From contig DLCN01000006.1 of NCBI GenBank assembly GCA_002480645.1, positions 124,001-188,000 of the forward strand: a DNA stretch of 64,000 bases, in the 5' to 3' direction. Shown one piece after another: positions 56,687-64,000 of this stretch. The notes under the pieces are model-generated. The model was not told the DNA's origin. It ran no database searches and saw only the letters and a list, made by a program, of their open reading frames with translations. The position numbers and the translations under genes were made by a program. Each line of letters opens with the position of its first letter. The stretch's first letter is position 1. The DNA comes from Balneolaceae bacterium UBA7797 (GTDB lineage: Bacteria; Bacteroidota; Rhodothermia; Balneolales; Balneolaceae).

Positions 56687-57211
56687 TTGCTTTCAGGAAC
56701 AGAAGAAATACAACTAATTCAACGCGCACTGGCAGGGGATCAACAAGCATTTGAAATGCTTTATGAGACTCATCTGGATGAATTATTCGCTTTTCTGAAT
56801 CAATTCTCGGAGGATCGTGAGCAAGTGAAAGATTGGAGTCAACGTGCTTTTATCAAAGCATTTAAAAAACTCGGGCATTTCAAAGGTAATTCTCGATTTA
56901 AAACATGGCTTTTCACCATCGGTTTGAATGAGATGCGGACTGATATGAGATCAAAGATCAGGTTCGTTGAATACGATTCCAGCTATGAATCTGAGTCATT
57001 TTCAGATGATGAGGAAGAATCTGAATTATGGATTCAGGCAAAGAAAGCGATTCGGAAATTAACTCCTCTTAAAAAAATGGTGGTTTTACTTCATGTCGCT
57101 GAAGATTACTCACACCGAGAAATTGGAGAAATGCTTTCCATTAATGAAAGCCACTCCAGAATTATTCTGCACCGTGCAAAAGAAGAACTTAAATCGATGG
57201 TAGAAATATGA
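56687..57211 (+). CDS. ECF-type RNA polymerase sigma factor
   Basis: 174 residues from a TTG at 56687, with an aaagga box just upstream (spacing only 3 bases). Sigma region 2 is seen as QQAFEMLYETHLDELFAFLNQ and RFKTWLFTIGLNEMRTDM, and region 4 as LHVAEDYSHREIGEMLSINESHSRIILHRAKEELK, a helix-turn-helix. An acidic linker (ESFSDDEEESE) joins them. The stop overlaps the next gene by 4 bases (atga), so sigma factor, TM protein and solenoid protein form one operon. Confidence 0.88.
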   Translation: MLSGTEEIQLIQRALAGDQQAFEMLYETHLDELFAFLNQFSEDREQVKDWSQRAFIKAFKKLGHFKGNSRFKTWLFTIGLNEMRTDMRSKIRFVEYDSSYESESFSDDEEESELWIQAKKAIRKLTPLKKMVVLLHVAEDYSHREIGEMLSINESHSRIILHRAKEELKSMVEI

Positions 57212-57702
57212 ACTCATTCTATAACAACAATGACTACCCTTCTGTGGAGGAACAGTCATCTATGTGGAAGGAAATTGACAAAACCATTTCACCCCAAAGA
57301 CCATTGAAGGTATTTCACTGGAAAAGTTTTTGGATGGGTAATGCTGCCGCAGTACTGATAGGTTTTGCTCTACTTGGAGCCTTCTCTGTTATCCATTCGA
57401 TTCGGATACACTTTTCCGCTGATTCTCCGGATAACAGAATGTATGAGACTCTGACTGCTGCAACTGATCAGCTAAAAGGTATTTCTCCGATTTTGGTAGA
57501 TCAGGCTTCTGATGAAAGAAAGGCTGACCTCCGATCAACCATGCAGGCTATTAGTGAAATTGACAAACTTATTGAAGAGATACGAAAGGATATTCTAATA
57601 AATGGTGAAACTCCTGCTAAAAGAGAAAACCTAAAACGACTCTATGCAACCAAACTCGATTTTTATAAAGATATACTGCTTAAAGAGGATCTGAACTCAT
57701 GA
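57208..57702 (+). CDS. Single-pass membrane protein, candidate anti-sigma factor
   Basis: 164 residues. A cytoplasmic-looking N-terminus (residues 1-45) contains no zinc-finger HxxxCxxC; one hydrophobic helix follows (WMGNAAAVLIGFALLGAFSVI), then a helical C-terminal part with a predicted coiled coil (EIDKLIEEIRKDIL, RENLKRLYATKLDFYKDILLK). Location between the sigma factor and an exported protein, with 4-base overlaps both sides, points to an anti-sigma role, but the domain is not a recognised one. It could also be a partner of the solenoid protein. Confidence 0.7.
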   Translation: MNSFYNNNDYPSVEEQSSMWKEIDKTISPQRPLKVFHWKSFWMGNAAAVLIGFALLGAFSVIHSIRIHFSADSPDNRMYETLTAATDQLKGISPILVDQASDERKADLRSTMQAISEIDKLIEEIRKDILINGETPAKRENLKRLYATKLDFYKDILLKEDLNS

Positions 57703-59054
57703 AAAAAATAGTCTTAATCCCCATACTACTTTTTATAGGATGCCCTTTGTTTGCACAAAGTGGTGAGAAAAACGGTCAATTTGGAGCCGGTAATCTGACT
57801 GAAATGCTCATACGGGTGGATGCAGGTATGGAGATCATTATTGAACCAAGTTCATCACAGGCGATCACTTATCGATATACTTTCGAGGGTAATGAGGAAG
57901 CTTATGAACACTACTTCGAACATTTCGAGCCTGCTTTTGATATCAAAGGAGCTGAAGCGAGATTAAGCATTTCATTTCCGGATCAAAGAAAACGAAATAC
58001 CAATTTTAAAGTATCGAAGCATACACTTGAATTGAACATTCCCATGAACGTAATGATTGGACTACAAACCCGGTATTCTTCAGTAGATATTCGTGGTTTT
58101 AGAAAAGGATTACGAGTTGAGAACAGAAGTGGAAAGGTGTTGGTAAATGATATAAAAGAATCGGTAATGATCTCCAATGATTATGGCGAGGTAACCGCCG
58201 GTGAAATTAGCGGAGATCTCAAGATCACTAACCGATCCTCAAAAGTGGATGTAAAGAATGTAATCGGTTTAGTGCAGATCAATGCTGAGTATTCAAAGAT
58301 CAATATTTCAGCAATTGACGGAGATATCGCCATGACAAACCGAAGCGGAGTTTTGAATGCCTTTGATATCAGAGGTGGTATCCGGGGTGTTGGTCCTTAT
58401 ATGAATTATGAGCTTACAAATATTGATGGTGAGATATCTATCGATAATAAAAGTGGGGATGTAACGATTGACGGAGCCCGAACGTTGAGTGTTTCCGGCG
58501 ATTACGTCAACATTTTTGCGAAAGGGGTAAATTCAGGGATCCCCTTACAAATTGACGGGCGATCTGCAGACATCAGACTTGAACAAATTGAAAGTGATAT
58601 CACCTTATCCGGACAATATTTAAATACGGAATTAACCAATATTGATGGTTCCGTAACTATCAGGAACCGCTCCGGTGAAATAACGCTAACTAATATCAGC
58701 AAAGACCTTAGTATTGAGGGTGAATACCTGGAGATCGAGGTCAATAAATTTTATGGCGAGAATATCAGTGTGGTCAATCGATCTAATGATGTATCGCTGG
58801 AGACCATGTCGTCATTAAAAAGAGTTTTTTTGGAGAATCAATATGGTGACATCGAAATAACACTCAACAAGCCTTTTATTGGAACAGTACTACTTGAAAA
58901 TGAATATGGAGATCTATCATCAGACCTCAAACTGGCAGATCAACAGGTAGACCGGTCTGATAACTCAATAAATATAAGCGGTAAAACCGGAGATGGTGAT
59001 GGAAAGTTGAGTATCCGTAATAAAAGCGGAGACATCCAGATCAGATCAAATTGA
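57699..59054 (+). CDS. Exported repetitive beta-solenoid protein (DUF4097-like)
   Basis: 451 residues with a signal (PILLFIGCPLFAQ), containing both a lipobox-like IGC and a signal-peptidase I-like FAQ site, so anchoring is uncertain. From about residue 140 there are eight NRSG-type turns (N-R/K-S-x-D/E/K-V/I: NRSGKV, NRSSKV, NRSGVL, NKSGDV, GRSADI, NRSGEI, NRSNDV, NKSGDI) alternating with Tyr-containing turns (NDYGEV, AEYSKI, GDYVNI, GQYLNT, GEYLEI, NQYGDI). The period is roughly 40 residues. This fits a DUF4097/adhesin-like beta solenoid. It is the third gene of the sigma operon and is probably its effector. Confidence 0.78.
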   Translation: MKKIVLIPILLFIGCPLFAQSGEKNGQFGAGNLTEMLIRVDAGMEIIIEPSSSQAITYRYTFEGNEEAYEHYFEHFEPAFDIKGAEARLSISFPDQRKRNTNFKVSKHTLELNIPMNVMIGLQTRYSSVDIRGFRKGLRVENRSGKVLVNDIKESVMISNDYGEVTAGEISGDLKITNRSSKVDVKNVIGLVQINAEYSKINISAIDGDIAMTNRSGVLNAFDIRGGIRGVGPYMNYELTNIDGEISIDNKSGDVTIDGARTLSVSGDYVNIFAKGVNSGIPLQIDGRSADIRLEQIESDITLSGQYLNTELTNIDGSVTIRNRSGEITLTNISKDLSIEGEYLEIEVNKFYGENISVVNRSNDVSLETMSSLKRVFLENQYGDIEITLNKPFIGTVLLENEYGDLSSDLKLADQQVDRSDNSINISGKTGDGDGKLSIRNKSGDIQIRSN

Positions 59055-59058
59055 GGCT

Positions 59059-59508
59059 TCATTTTAACTCTATGGAATGTTTAGTATTTCCATTAAGGGT
59101 TATAAAGACGGCGTCTTTCCATGATGCCGGCCCAAATCGCCCTCTGGCGTTATTTGAAAAGCCATAGCGTTCTTTGGGAATACCTAACAGATTTGCATCA
59201 AGTTTCCCGTTTTTATTCTCATCGTGATAAACCGCAATTGCATAATTTCCTTCAGGTAGTCTCTCTACTTCCCAAGTCATTGAGGTACTATCTACCGGCA
59301 GTACTACCGCATAAACCGGTTCTTTCTTTGCCTTGTAACTTTCCTCGGAATTGAACATTGCAATCCTAACCTCTCCTTTAGCTTTTTCAAACCCCGTTAA
59401 TTGCAGTGAAAAATTCCCCGTTGAATCCTGAGTATCCACTTGTGCAAAAACTTGATGAATATTCAGAATAAATAAAAAAATGAGGGGTAGTAAAATCCGG
59501 TTTCGCAT
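59059..59508 (-). CDS. DUF2141 domain-containing exported protein
   Basis: 149 residues, signal peptide ending HQVFAQ. The rest is a DUF2141 domain: GEVRIAMFNSEESYKAKKEPVYAVVLPVDS, then a family-typical DENKNGKLDANLLGIPKERYGFSNNARGRFGPASWKDAVF, containing an EF-hand-like Asp/Asn run that may bind calcium. Function unknown in general. It converges with the solenoid gene, 4 bases apart. ATG start at 59508. Confidence 0.87.
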   Translation of the reverse strand: MRNRILLPLIFLFILNIHQVFAQVDTQDSTGNFSLQLTGFEKAKGEVRIAMFNSEESYKAKKEPVYAVVLPVDSTSMTWEVERLPEGNYAIAVYHDENKNGKLDANLLGIPKERYGFSNNARGRFGPASWKDAVFITLNGNTKHSIELK

Positions 59509-59589
59509 TAAATAATACTCAGGCTCTAAATTATCAGATCCGTAAGCTAACGGATGATTGAGAAAAATAATTTCACGGCAAACTTACGA

Positions 59590-60669
59590 TTAATCTGATT
59601 CGTTGTCAGCCGGTTCCCACTCTAAAAATTCCTCGCAAATTTCCCAGTTTTCATTTATCCAATCTGTTACTCCATTAAGCAGAGAATTTTCGAAAATTAA
59701 ATAAACCATTGCATGAGTATACCCCGCCTCATGAACTTGTTTCAAATAGGGAATATAAACTTCCTGCTCAAAAGAGGGCTCTTTATCATCTTCGATATCT
59801 GGAAGGGCACCGATTAACACTTCGTACCCGTCTGCTATAAACTCAATGGTAGGCACTCCTTCGTATTCTTCTTTAAAACGCTTGGTGCTATGCATGGAAA
59901 GGGAAAGTTCAGCTATAGACATCCCATCCCCCAACGCTCCAAATAAATTCACAGTGACGTTCACGGGCTGACCATCTTCTCCCTTTTCTGCCATTTCAAA
60001 AATTTCCTGAATTTCATCATAGGCATCCAGGCGTCGTTGAGAATCTGGCTCATAAAACAAAAAATAAGTGTATGCGAGTAATGCAGGCACATTTCTTTGC
60101 TGATCTTTGTAGATCCTAGCCAGTAACAAATGGCTACTGGCATGCCCATAATTCGTCATGATCGAATTCTGAAGACTCGTGATCGCCTGATTTACATATC
60201 CCTGATTCAAAGAGGTAATTGCCAAACTATAATGCAAAAAGTATGAGGTGTCGTTTATCTGAATCCCTTCTTTAAAAGCTTTTATGGCTTCCTCGGGCTT
60301 GCCTAAATAATCGAGGGCAATACCTTGCATATGGTAAAATAAATAGCGGCTTTCTGAATCTACTTTCTGTCCGATCTGAGCATATTCAATGCTTTTCTCA
60401 TAATTACCCACTGTATTGTATGTAAGTGTGAGCTCATGTAATGCCATAGATGAATGAGGTTTATTAGCAAGCACTTTTTTGTAATAACCGATTGCCTCAT
60501 CAAAATTGCCCGCATCATGTTCATTTACACCTAATCTGATCCACTCCTGTTCGTCGGTATTCAGTTCCTGATCTTCAACCAGCTCGTCATAATGTTGAAC
60601 TTTATAGACCGAACTACTTGAACTGCAATTAATAAACAAAACGGCCAGTAATACCCACAGATATTTCAT
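59590..60669 (-). CDS. TPR-repeat lipoprotein
   Basis: 359 residues. The leader ends LFINC, a lipobox with Asn before Cys, followed by a run of five serines. TPR motifs run from about residue 40 to 220: EWIRLGVNEHDAGNFDEAIGYYKKV, ALHELTLTYNTVGNYEKSIEYAQ and AIKAFKEGIQINDTSYFLHYSLAITSLNQG. The C-terminal part (DWINENWEICEEFLEW) is unassigned and acidic. Likely a scaffold in the periplasm. It stands alone after a 45-base gap from csaA-like. Confidence 0.85.
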   Translation of the reverse strand: MKYLWVLLAVLFINCSSSSSVYKVQHYDELVEDQELNTDEQEWIRLGVNEHDAGNFDEAIGYYKKVLANKPHSSMALHELTLTYNTVGNYEKSIEYAQIGQKVDSESRYLFYHMQGIALDYLGKPEEAIKAFKEGIQINDTSYFLHYSLAITSLNQGYVNQAITSLQNSIMTNYGHASSHLLLARIYKDQQRNVPALLAYTYFLFYEPDSQRRLDAYDEIQEIFEMAEKGEDGQPVNVTVNLFGALGDGMSIAELSLSMHSTKRFKEEYEGVPTIEFIADGYEVLIGALPDIEDDKEPSFEQEVYIPYLKQVHEAGYTHAMVYLIFENSLLNGVTDWINENWEICEEFLEWEPADNESD

Positions 60670-60714
60670 AATCAGATACTTAGTTATATTATTTGATTAA
60701 GATATCATCTTTTA

Positions 60715-61053
60715 TCAAAAAAGCTTGCTTCCATTTATCACGTTAGTATCGGTTGTCGCAAGTATGATACCACCCGTTCCATCAGAAAACCCGGTTACCA
60801 GACATTCACTCATAAACGGTCCTATTTGTTTAGGGGGGAAATTTATAACTCCAATGATCTGCTTACCCATCAATTCACTTTTGGAGTATCGGGAGGTTAT
60901 CTGTGCCGATGATCTTCTTATACCGATCTGACTCCCGAAATCAATGGTGAGTTTATAAGCCGGCTTCAGTGCTTCAGGGAAATCATTCACCCCAATTATG
61001 GTACCAACTCTGAGTTCAATCTTTTCAAATTCTTTCCATGTAATATTTTCCAT
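60715..61053 (-). CDS. CsaA-like tRNA-binding domain protein
   Basis: 112 residues, one EMAP/OB-fold tRNA-binding domain as in CsaA. Key runs: FEKIELRVGTIIGVNDFPEA, KLTIDFGSQIGIRRSSAQI, LMGKQIIGVINFPPKQIGPFMSECLVTGFSD and the C-terminal ILATTDTNVINGSKLF. CsaA has been described as an export chaperone and binds tRNA; its duty here is unknown. ATG start. It follows the glnA terminator. Confidence 0.92.
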   Translation of the reverse strand: MENITWKEFEKIELRVGTIIGVNDFPEALKPAYKLTIDFGSQIGIRRSSAQITSRYSKSELMGKQIIGVINFPPKQIGPFMSECLVTGFSDGTGGIILATTDTNVINGSKLF

Positions 61054-61070
61054 AAATGATAGTACAAAAA

Positions 61071-61102
61071 AAAGCCTGTCCCCCGAAAGGAAGACAGGCT
61101 TT
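61071..61102 (-). terminator. Rho-independent terminator of glnA
   Basis: A perfect 10-bp stem (61071-61080 with 61093-61102) closes a 12-nt loop; on the minus strand it runs directly into a U-run. It ends transcripts from glnA 22 bases beyond its stop and precedes the csaA-like start by 18 bases. Confidence 0.92.
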
Positions 61103-61123
61103 CAATCAATACTAAACTCAGAA

Positions 61124-62137
61124 TTATCCGGTAACAGACTTAACTGTTTTGATAATTCGTGCGGCAACTTTGTAAGGATCAGCATTTGAAGCCGGACGTC
61201 TGTCTTCCAAATACCCTTTCCATCCATTATTTACCGTGAATACAGGAATACGAATAGAAGCACCCCGATCGGATACACCATATGAGAAATCAGTGATTGC
61301 TGCAGTTTCATGCTTACCGGTTAAGCGCTGATCATTATCCGCACCGTAAACGGCAATATGTTCATCCACTACAGATCTGAAAGCTTCACAAACCTTTTCA
61401 ATCTTCTCTTTTGAACCTGCAGTACGGATATATTCATTTGAGAAGTTTGCATGCATTCCAGAACCATTCCAGTCAGTATCTCCCAGTGGTTTCGGATGGT
61501 ACTCAATGTATACACCATATTTTTCAGAAAGTCTTTCCATCAGATATCTGGCTACCCAGATCTGATCACCGGCTGATTGAGCTCCTTTCGCAAAGATCTG
61601 CCATTCCCACTGACCGGCAGCTACTTCGCCATTGGTTCCTTCAACGTTAAGTCCAGCTTCCAGACAAAGGTCTAAATGTTCGTCCTTAAATTCACGACCA
61701 AACACATTCTGTCCACCAACACCACAATAATAAGGGCCTTGTGGCTCAGGATATCCATTCAATGGGAAACCAATAGGACGCTTAGTCTCTGGATCCATCA
61801 GGAAATATTCTTGTTCAAAACCAAACCAAAAGTCATCATCAGTATCATCAATAGTAGCCCGGCCATTTGTTTCATGAGGAGTTCCATCCGCATTTAGCAC
61901 TTCTGTCATTACGAGATATCCGTTCTTAATAGCTGGATCAGGATAAATAGCTACTGGTTTAAGCAAGCAATCAGAACTTCCACCTTCTGCCTGTTCGGTA
62001 GAACTACCGTCAAATGACCATTCCGGACAATCTTCCAGATTACCGCTGAAATCGTGTACAATTTTAGTTTTACTTCTCAGGCTCTGTGTCGGTTTGTATC
62101 CGTCAAGCCAAATATATTCTAGTTTTGAGTACGCCAT
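61124..62137 (-). CDS. glnII: Type II glutamine synthetase (GSII)
   Basis: Makes glutamine from glutamate, ammonia and ATP. The 337 residues are much shorter than the about 470 of bacterial GSI; the order and motifs (DFSGNLEDCPEWSFDGSSTEQ, EQEYFLMDPETKRPIGFP, EVAAGQWEWQIF, NGSGMHANFSNEYIR, RIPVFTVNN) are those of eukaryote-type GSII. WSFDGSST and the ammonia-site GQWEWQ are intact. This form is known from Bacteroidota, rhizobia and plants, so it is unusual but not novel. ATG start. Preceded by a 293-base divergent region with a repeat-bearing leader, suggesting nitrogen control. Confidence 0.94.
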   Translation of the reverse strand: MAYSKLEYIWLDGYKPTQSLRSKTKIVHDFSGNLEDCPEWSFDGSSTEQAEGGSSDCLLKPVAIYPDPAIKNGYLVMTEVLNADGTPHETNGRATIDDTDDDFWFGFEQEYFLMDPETKRPIGFPLNGYPEPQGPYYCGVGGQNVFGREFKDEHLDLCLEAGLNVEGTNGEVAAGQWEWQIFAKGAQSAGDQIWVARYLMERLSEKYGVYIEYHPKPLGDTDWNGSGMHANFSNEYIRTAGSKEKIEKVCEAFRSVVDEHIAVYGADNDQRLTGKHETAAITDFSYGVSDRGASIRIPVFTVNNGWKGYLEDRRPASNADPYKVAARIIKTVKSVTG

Positions 62138-62140
62138 GGT

Positions 62141-62170
62141 GTATAAACTTAGGTTTGTTAGGTTTTATAC
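62141..62170 (-). promoter_or_regulatory. Repeat-rich leader of glnII
   Basis: Just upstream of the glnII ATG lies a 7-bp perfect inverted repeat (gtataaa, 62141-62147, with tttatac, 62164-62170). Inside it are two direct copies of ttaggttt separated by one base (62149-62156 and 62158-62165). This looks like an operator or leader structure. No known regulator can be named. Confidence 0.45.
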
Positions 62171-62430
62171 GATTTAGAAATCTGCGCTTAATATAATGCA
62201 CTTTTCCTGAAACACTCAATTAATTAAGAACAATAGTTATCAACATGTAAAATAGGTAGGTTAAAAAGCGCTTACACTTTAATTTATTTTTCTATTTCTC
62301 GCTTAATCTCACCTAATTTTTTTAGGCAACATCATGATTTTCTGTGCGTAAATTACCTGAGAGCCCGTTTTTTATTCTTTGTATCTTTAGCTGCAGTTAT
62401 CCACATTAAAACGGTAATTAATTTACAGAC
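62171..62430. other. Rest of the glnII-menA divergent gap
   Basis: This 260-base stretch carries no gene. It has a small cctaa-ttttt-ttagg hairpin (62312-62326) and a TATCTTTA (62382-62389) that resembles the Bacteroidota -7 box TAnnTTTG, but no matching -33 box. Both flanking promoters must be here. Confidence 0.35.
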
Positions 62431-63318
62431 TTGCAAAATTCAACATTAAAAATCTGGGTGCATTCAGCCCGCCCGAAGACTCTTGCAGCCGCTTTTGCTC
62501 CGGTAATTATCGGGGCCGCTCTCGCCTGGCATGATGGTCAATTTGTAGCTCTTAACTCATCCATTGCTTTGATCTGTGCTTTTCTTATTCAGATCGGTAC
62601 AAACTTCGCTAATGACTATTACGATTTTAAAAAGGGAGCAGACACTGAAGATCGTATCGGTTTTGTCCGGGCAACTGCAGCCGGCCTTATTTCTCCTGAA
62701 AAGATGCTGAATGCGACTATACTATCTATGGGACTAGCTTTTCTTTTTGGGCTTTATCTCATTTGGATAGGGGGTTGGATCGTGCTCATTCTGGGCCTGC
62801 TTTCTCTCCTATTCGGTATTCTCTATACCGGTGGGCCTTTTCCACTCGGATATAATGGCTTAGGAGATATCTTTGTATTTCTCTTTTTCGGAATTGTGGC
62901 AGTTATGACCACCTATTATGTAAATGCTTTGGTCTGGTCTGAAGATGCTTTCTGGGCTTCCCTGGCCGTTGGTGCCCTAAGTACTAACATTCTGGTCATC
63001 AATAATCTGAGAGATGTTGAGCAGGATAAAAAAGCAGGTAAAAGGACACTTGGAGTACTATTAGGTGAAACAGCTCTTAAAATTGAATATACATTGATGG
63101 TGCTACTTGCCTATGCCATACCACCACATTTCTTCGTAAAATTACACTTTGGATGGTGGATCTTTTTACCAGTACTCCTACTCCCATTCGCCATGTATCT
63201 CATATACAAAGTCTGGTTCGAAACAAATAAGTCGAATCTGAATAAGGTGCTGGAGCAAACCGCGCAATTTATGGCCCTTTTCGGCATCATGTTCACCATT
63301 GGAATCCTTTTAGCCTGA
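62431..63318 (+). CDS. menA: 1,4-dihydroxy-2-naphthoate polyprenyltransferase
   Basis: Inner-membrane UbiA-superfamily enzyme that attaches the prenyl tail in menaquinone synthesis. 295 residues, TTG start at 62431. About eight to nine transmembrane helices. The first Asp-rich motif is NDYYDFKKGADTEDR (N-D-x-x-D), and the second is NNLRDVEQDKKAGKRTLGV (D-x-x-x-D type). ARPKTLAAAFAPVIIG opens the protein, as in MenA. The TGA stop shares bases with the menC ATG, so the two are translationally coupled. Confidence 0.94.
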   Translation: MQNSTLKIWVHSARPKTLAAAFAPVIIGAALAWHDGQFVALNSSIALICAFLIQIGTNFANDYYDFKKGADTEDRIGFVRATAAGLISPEKMLNATILSMGLAFLFGLYLIWIGGWIVLILGLLSLLFGILYTGGPFPLGYNGLGDIFVFLFFGIVAVMTTYYVNALVWSEDAFWASLAVGALSTNILVINNLRDVEQDKKAGKRTLGVLLGETALKIEYTLMVLLAYAIPPHFFVKLHFGWWIFLPVLLLPFAMYLIYKVWFETNKSNLNKVLEQTAQFMALFGIMFTIGILLA

Positions 63319-64000
63319 TGTTATCTGTATACAAATTCCAAGCTCCTTTCAGCGAACAATTCAAAACAGCATCGGGTGTAATACCGCAAAGGAACGGGTT
63401 TGTACTTACCTTTGAGTCTGACTCATTAATAGCCTTTGGTGAAATCTCTCCCCTTCCCGGTTTTTCAAAGGAAAACCCCGATCAAATTCTTGCTCATCTT
63501 ACGAATGACCTGGAAATTATTAAAGAAGCTTTAAACGCTTCAGCTCCTATTGATACGATGGAGGAATATCTCGGCAAATGTCCGTTTCCCTCCATGAGGT
63601 TTGGTCTTTCATCTTTAGTTTACGATCTGACCGCGAAAAGAAACTCAGTAAGCCTTCACGAGTTCATTGCCCCCGGTAGCAACCAGATCATTCAGGCGAA
63701 TGCTGTTTTAGGAATCTCATCTCCGGAATCTTTGTTAGATAAAGTGGATGATTTATTGAACGCAGGTTTCAATACACTGAAATGTAAAGTGGGAGTTGAT
63801 CCCGATTTGGAAATGGAAGCTCTTGCTAACATCAGAAAGCGATTCAAAAGCCTTAAGATCCGCATCGATGCAAATGGAAGCTGGAGTACTCAAGAAGCAA
63901 TGGAGTATTTCGGACTGTTTTCTCAGTACGACATAGAATATTGTGAACAACCGATCTCTGCAGAGAATGAGTCAGATCTTTTTAAGATTGCTGACGAATC
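63318..64000 (+). CDS. menC: o-succinylbenzoate synthase, 3' partial
   Basis: Enolase-superfamily enzyme of menaquinone synthesis that dehydrates SHCHC to o-succinylbenzoate. The frame is open from the ATG at 63318 to the end of the window, 227 codons, with the C-terminal third missing. It shows the N-terminal capping domain (FGEISPLPGFSKE, FPSMRFGLSSLVYD) and the barrel with the catalytic K-x-K pair TLKCKVG (Lys155, Lys157), then metal ligands in RIDANGSW (Asp184) and EYCEQP (Glu210). It overlaps the menA stop. An N-acylamino acid racemase activity is possible for this family but menA next door favours menC. Confidence 0.92.
   Translation, partial: MLSVYKFQAPFSEQFKTASGVIPQRNGFVLTFESDSLIAFGEISPLPGFSKENPDQILAHLTNDLEIIKEALNASAPIDTMEEYLGKCPFPSMRFGLSSLVYDLTAKRNSVSLHEFIAPGSNQIIQANAVLGISSPESLLDKVDDLLNAGFNTLKCKVGVDPDLEMEALANIRKRFKSLKIRIDANGSWSTQEAMEYFGLFSQYDIEYCEQPISAENESDLFKIADE

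Noticed and set aside
1..64000. CRISPR arrays, IS elements, prophage, tRNA or rRNA genes
   Set aside because: No regularly spaced repeats, transposase or integrase motifs, or tRNA cloverleaf sequence were seen in the gaps between genes. The only short tandem repeat noticed is the two-copy one at 25852.

Overview
This 64 kb window reads as ordinary chromosome from a Bacteroidota-related bacterium, most likely the Balneolota/Rhodothermota side (inference; there is no 16S gene here to confirm it). The signs are: two secreted proteins ending in the QNYPNPFNP type IX secretion (T9SS) sorting domain, many lipoproteins, DUF3098/DUF92/DUF2141 genes, a eukaryote-like type II glutamine synthetase, menaquinone genes, GH92/GH97/GH2 glycosidases, and frequent GTG/TTG starts with weak Shine-Dalgarno sequences. 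I see no rRNA, tRNA, CRISPR array, phage, transposase or integrase. Both ends cut a gene: an RND efflux pump on the left and menC on the right.

Layout. 1-10 kb: RND pump, acyl-ACP thioesterase, aldo/keto reductase, a large T9SS-exported protein, a dicarboxylate/glutamate symporter and a DUF92/DUF3098 pair. 10-19 kb: maf, a TPR protein and a secreted GATase-like protein in tandem, then mazG, gltA and leuS. 19-26 kb: an array of three paralogous PEGA-type envelope proteins interleaved with three lipoproteins that share an N-terminal motif; this is the least explained part of the window. 26-36 kb (minus strand): a LuxC/LuxE-like acyl reductase pair, a small outer-membrane barrel, an NHL protein, purD, tpiA, a TlpA-like protein without redox cysteines, gatB and an rsmB-like methyltransferase. 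36-43 kb: a T9SS cargo, a rhodanese lipoprotein, pckA, a CBM9-like/GHL10-like pair and prfA. 43-52 kb: purK, GH92, GNAT and purE, then a lipocalin-like protein, GH2 and GH97. 52-64 kb: an RRM protein, a YbjQ protein, an Arg/Asn-rich secreted protein, a GT2/GT-C pair, an ECF sigma operon encoding a membrane protein and a repetitive beta-solenoid protein, a DUF2141 protein, a TPR lipoprotein, a CsaA-like protein, glnII and menA-menC.

How the genes fit together. Housekeeping functions (purines, central carbon metabolism, translation, nitrogen assimilation, menaquinone) alternate with envelope and glycan functions. The glycosidases look periplasmic and lack a SusC/SusD pair here, so they probably serve a dispersed glycan-degradation programme. 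The sigma operon has a plausible self-recognised promoter just upstream. Candidates for undescribed biology are the PEGA/lipoprotein array, the sigma/TM/solenoid operon and the LuxC-LuxE pair without luciferase. A compositional oddity also runs through the window: GATC is strongly over-represented (24 sites counted in the first 1,200 bases), but much less so in the AT-rich lipoprotein gene at 24-25.8 kb.
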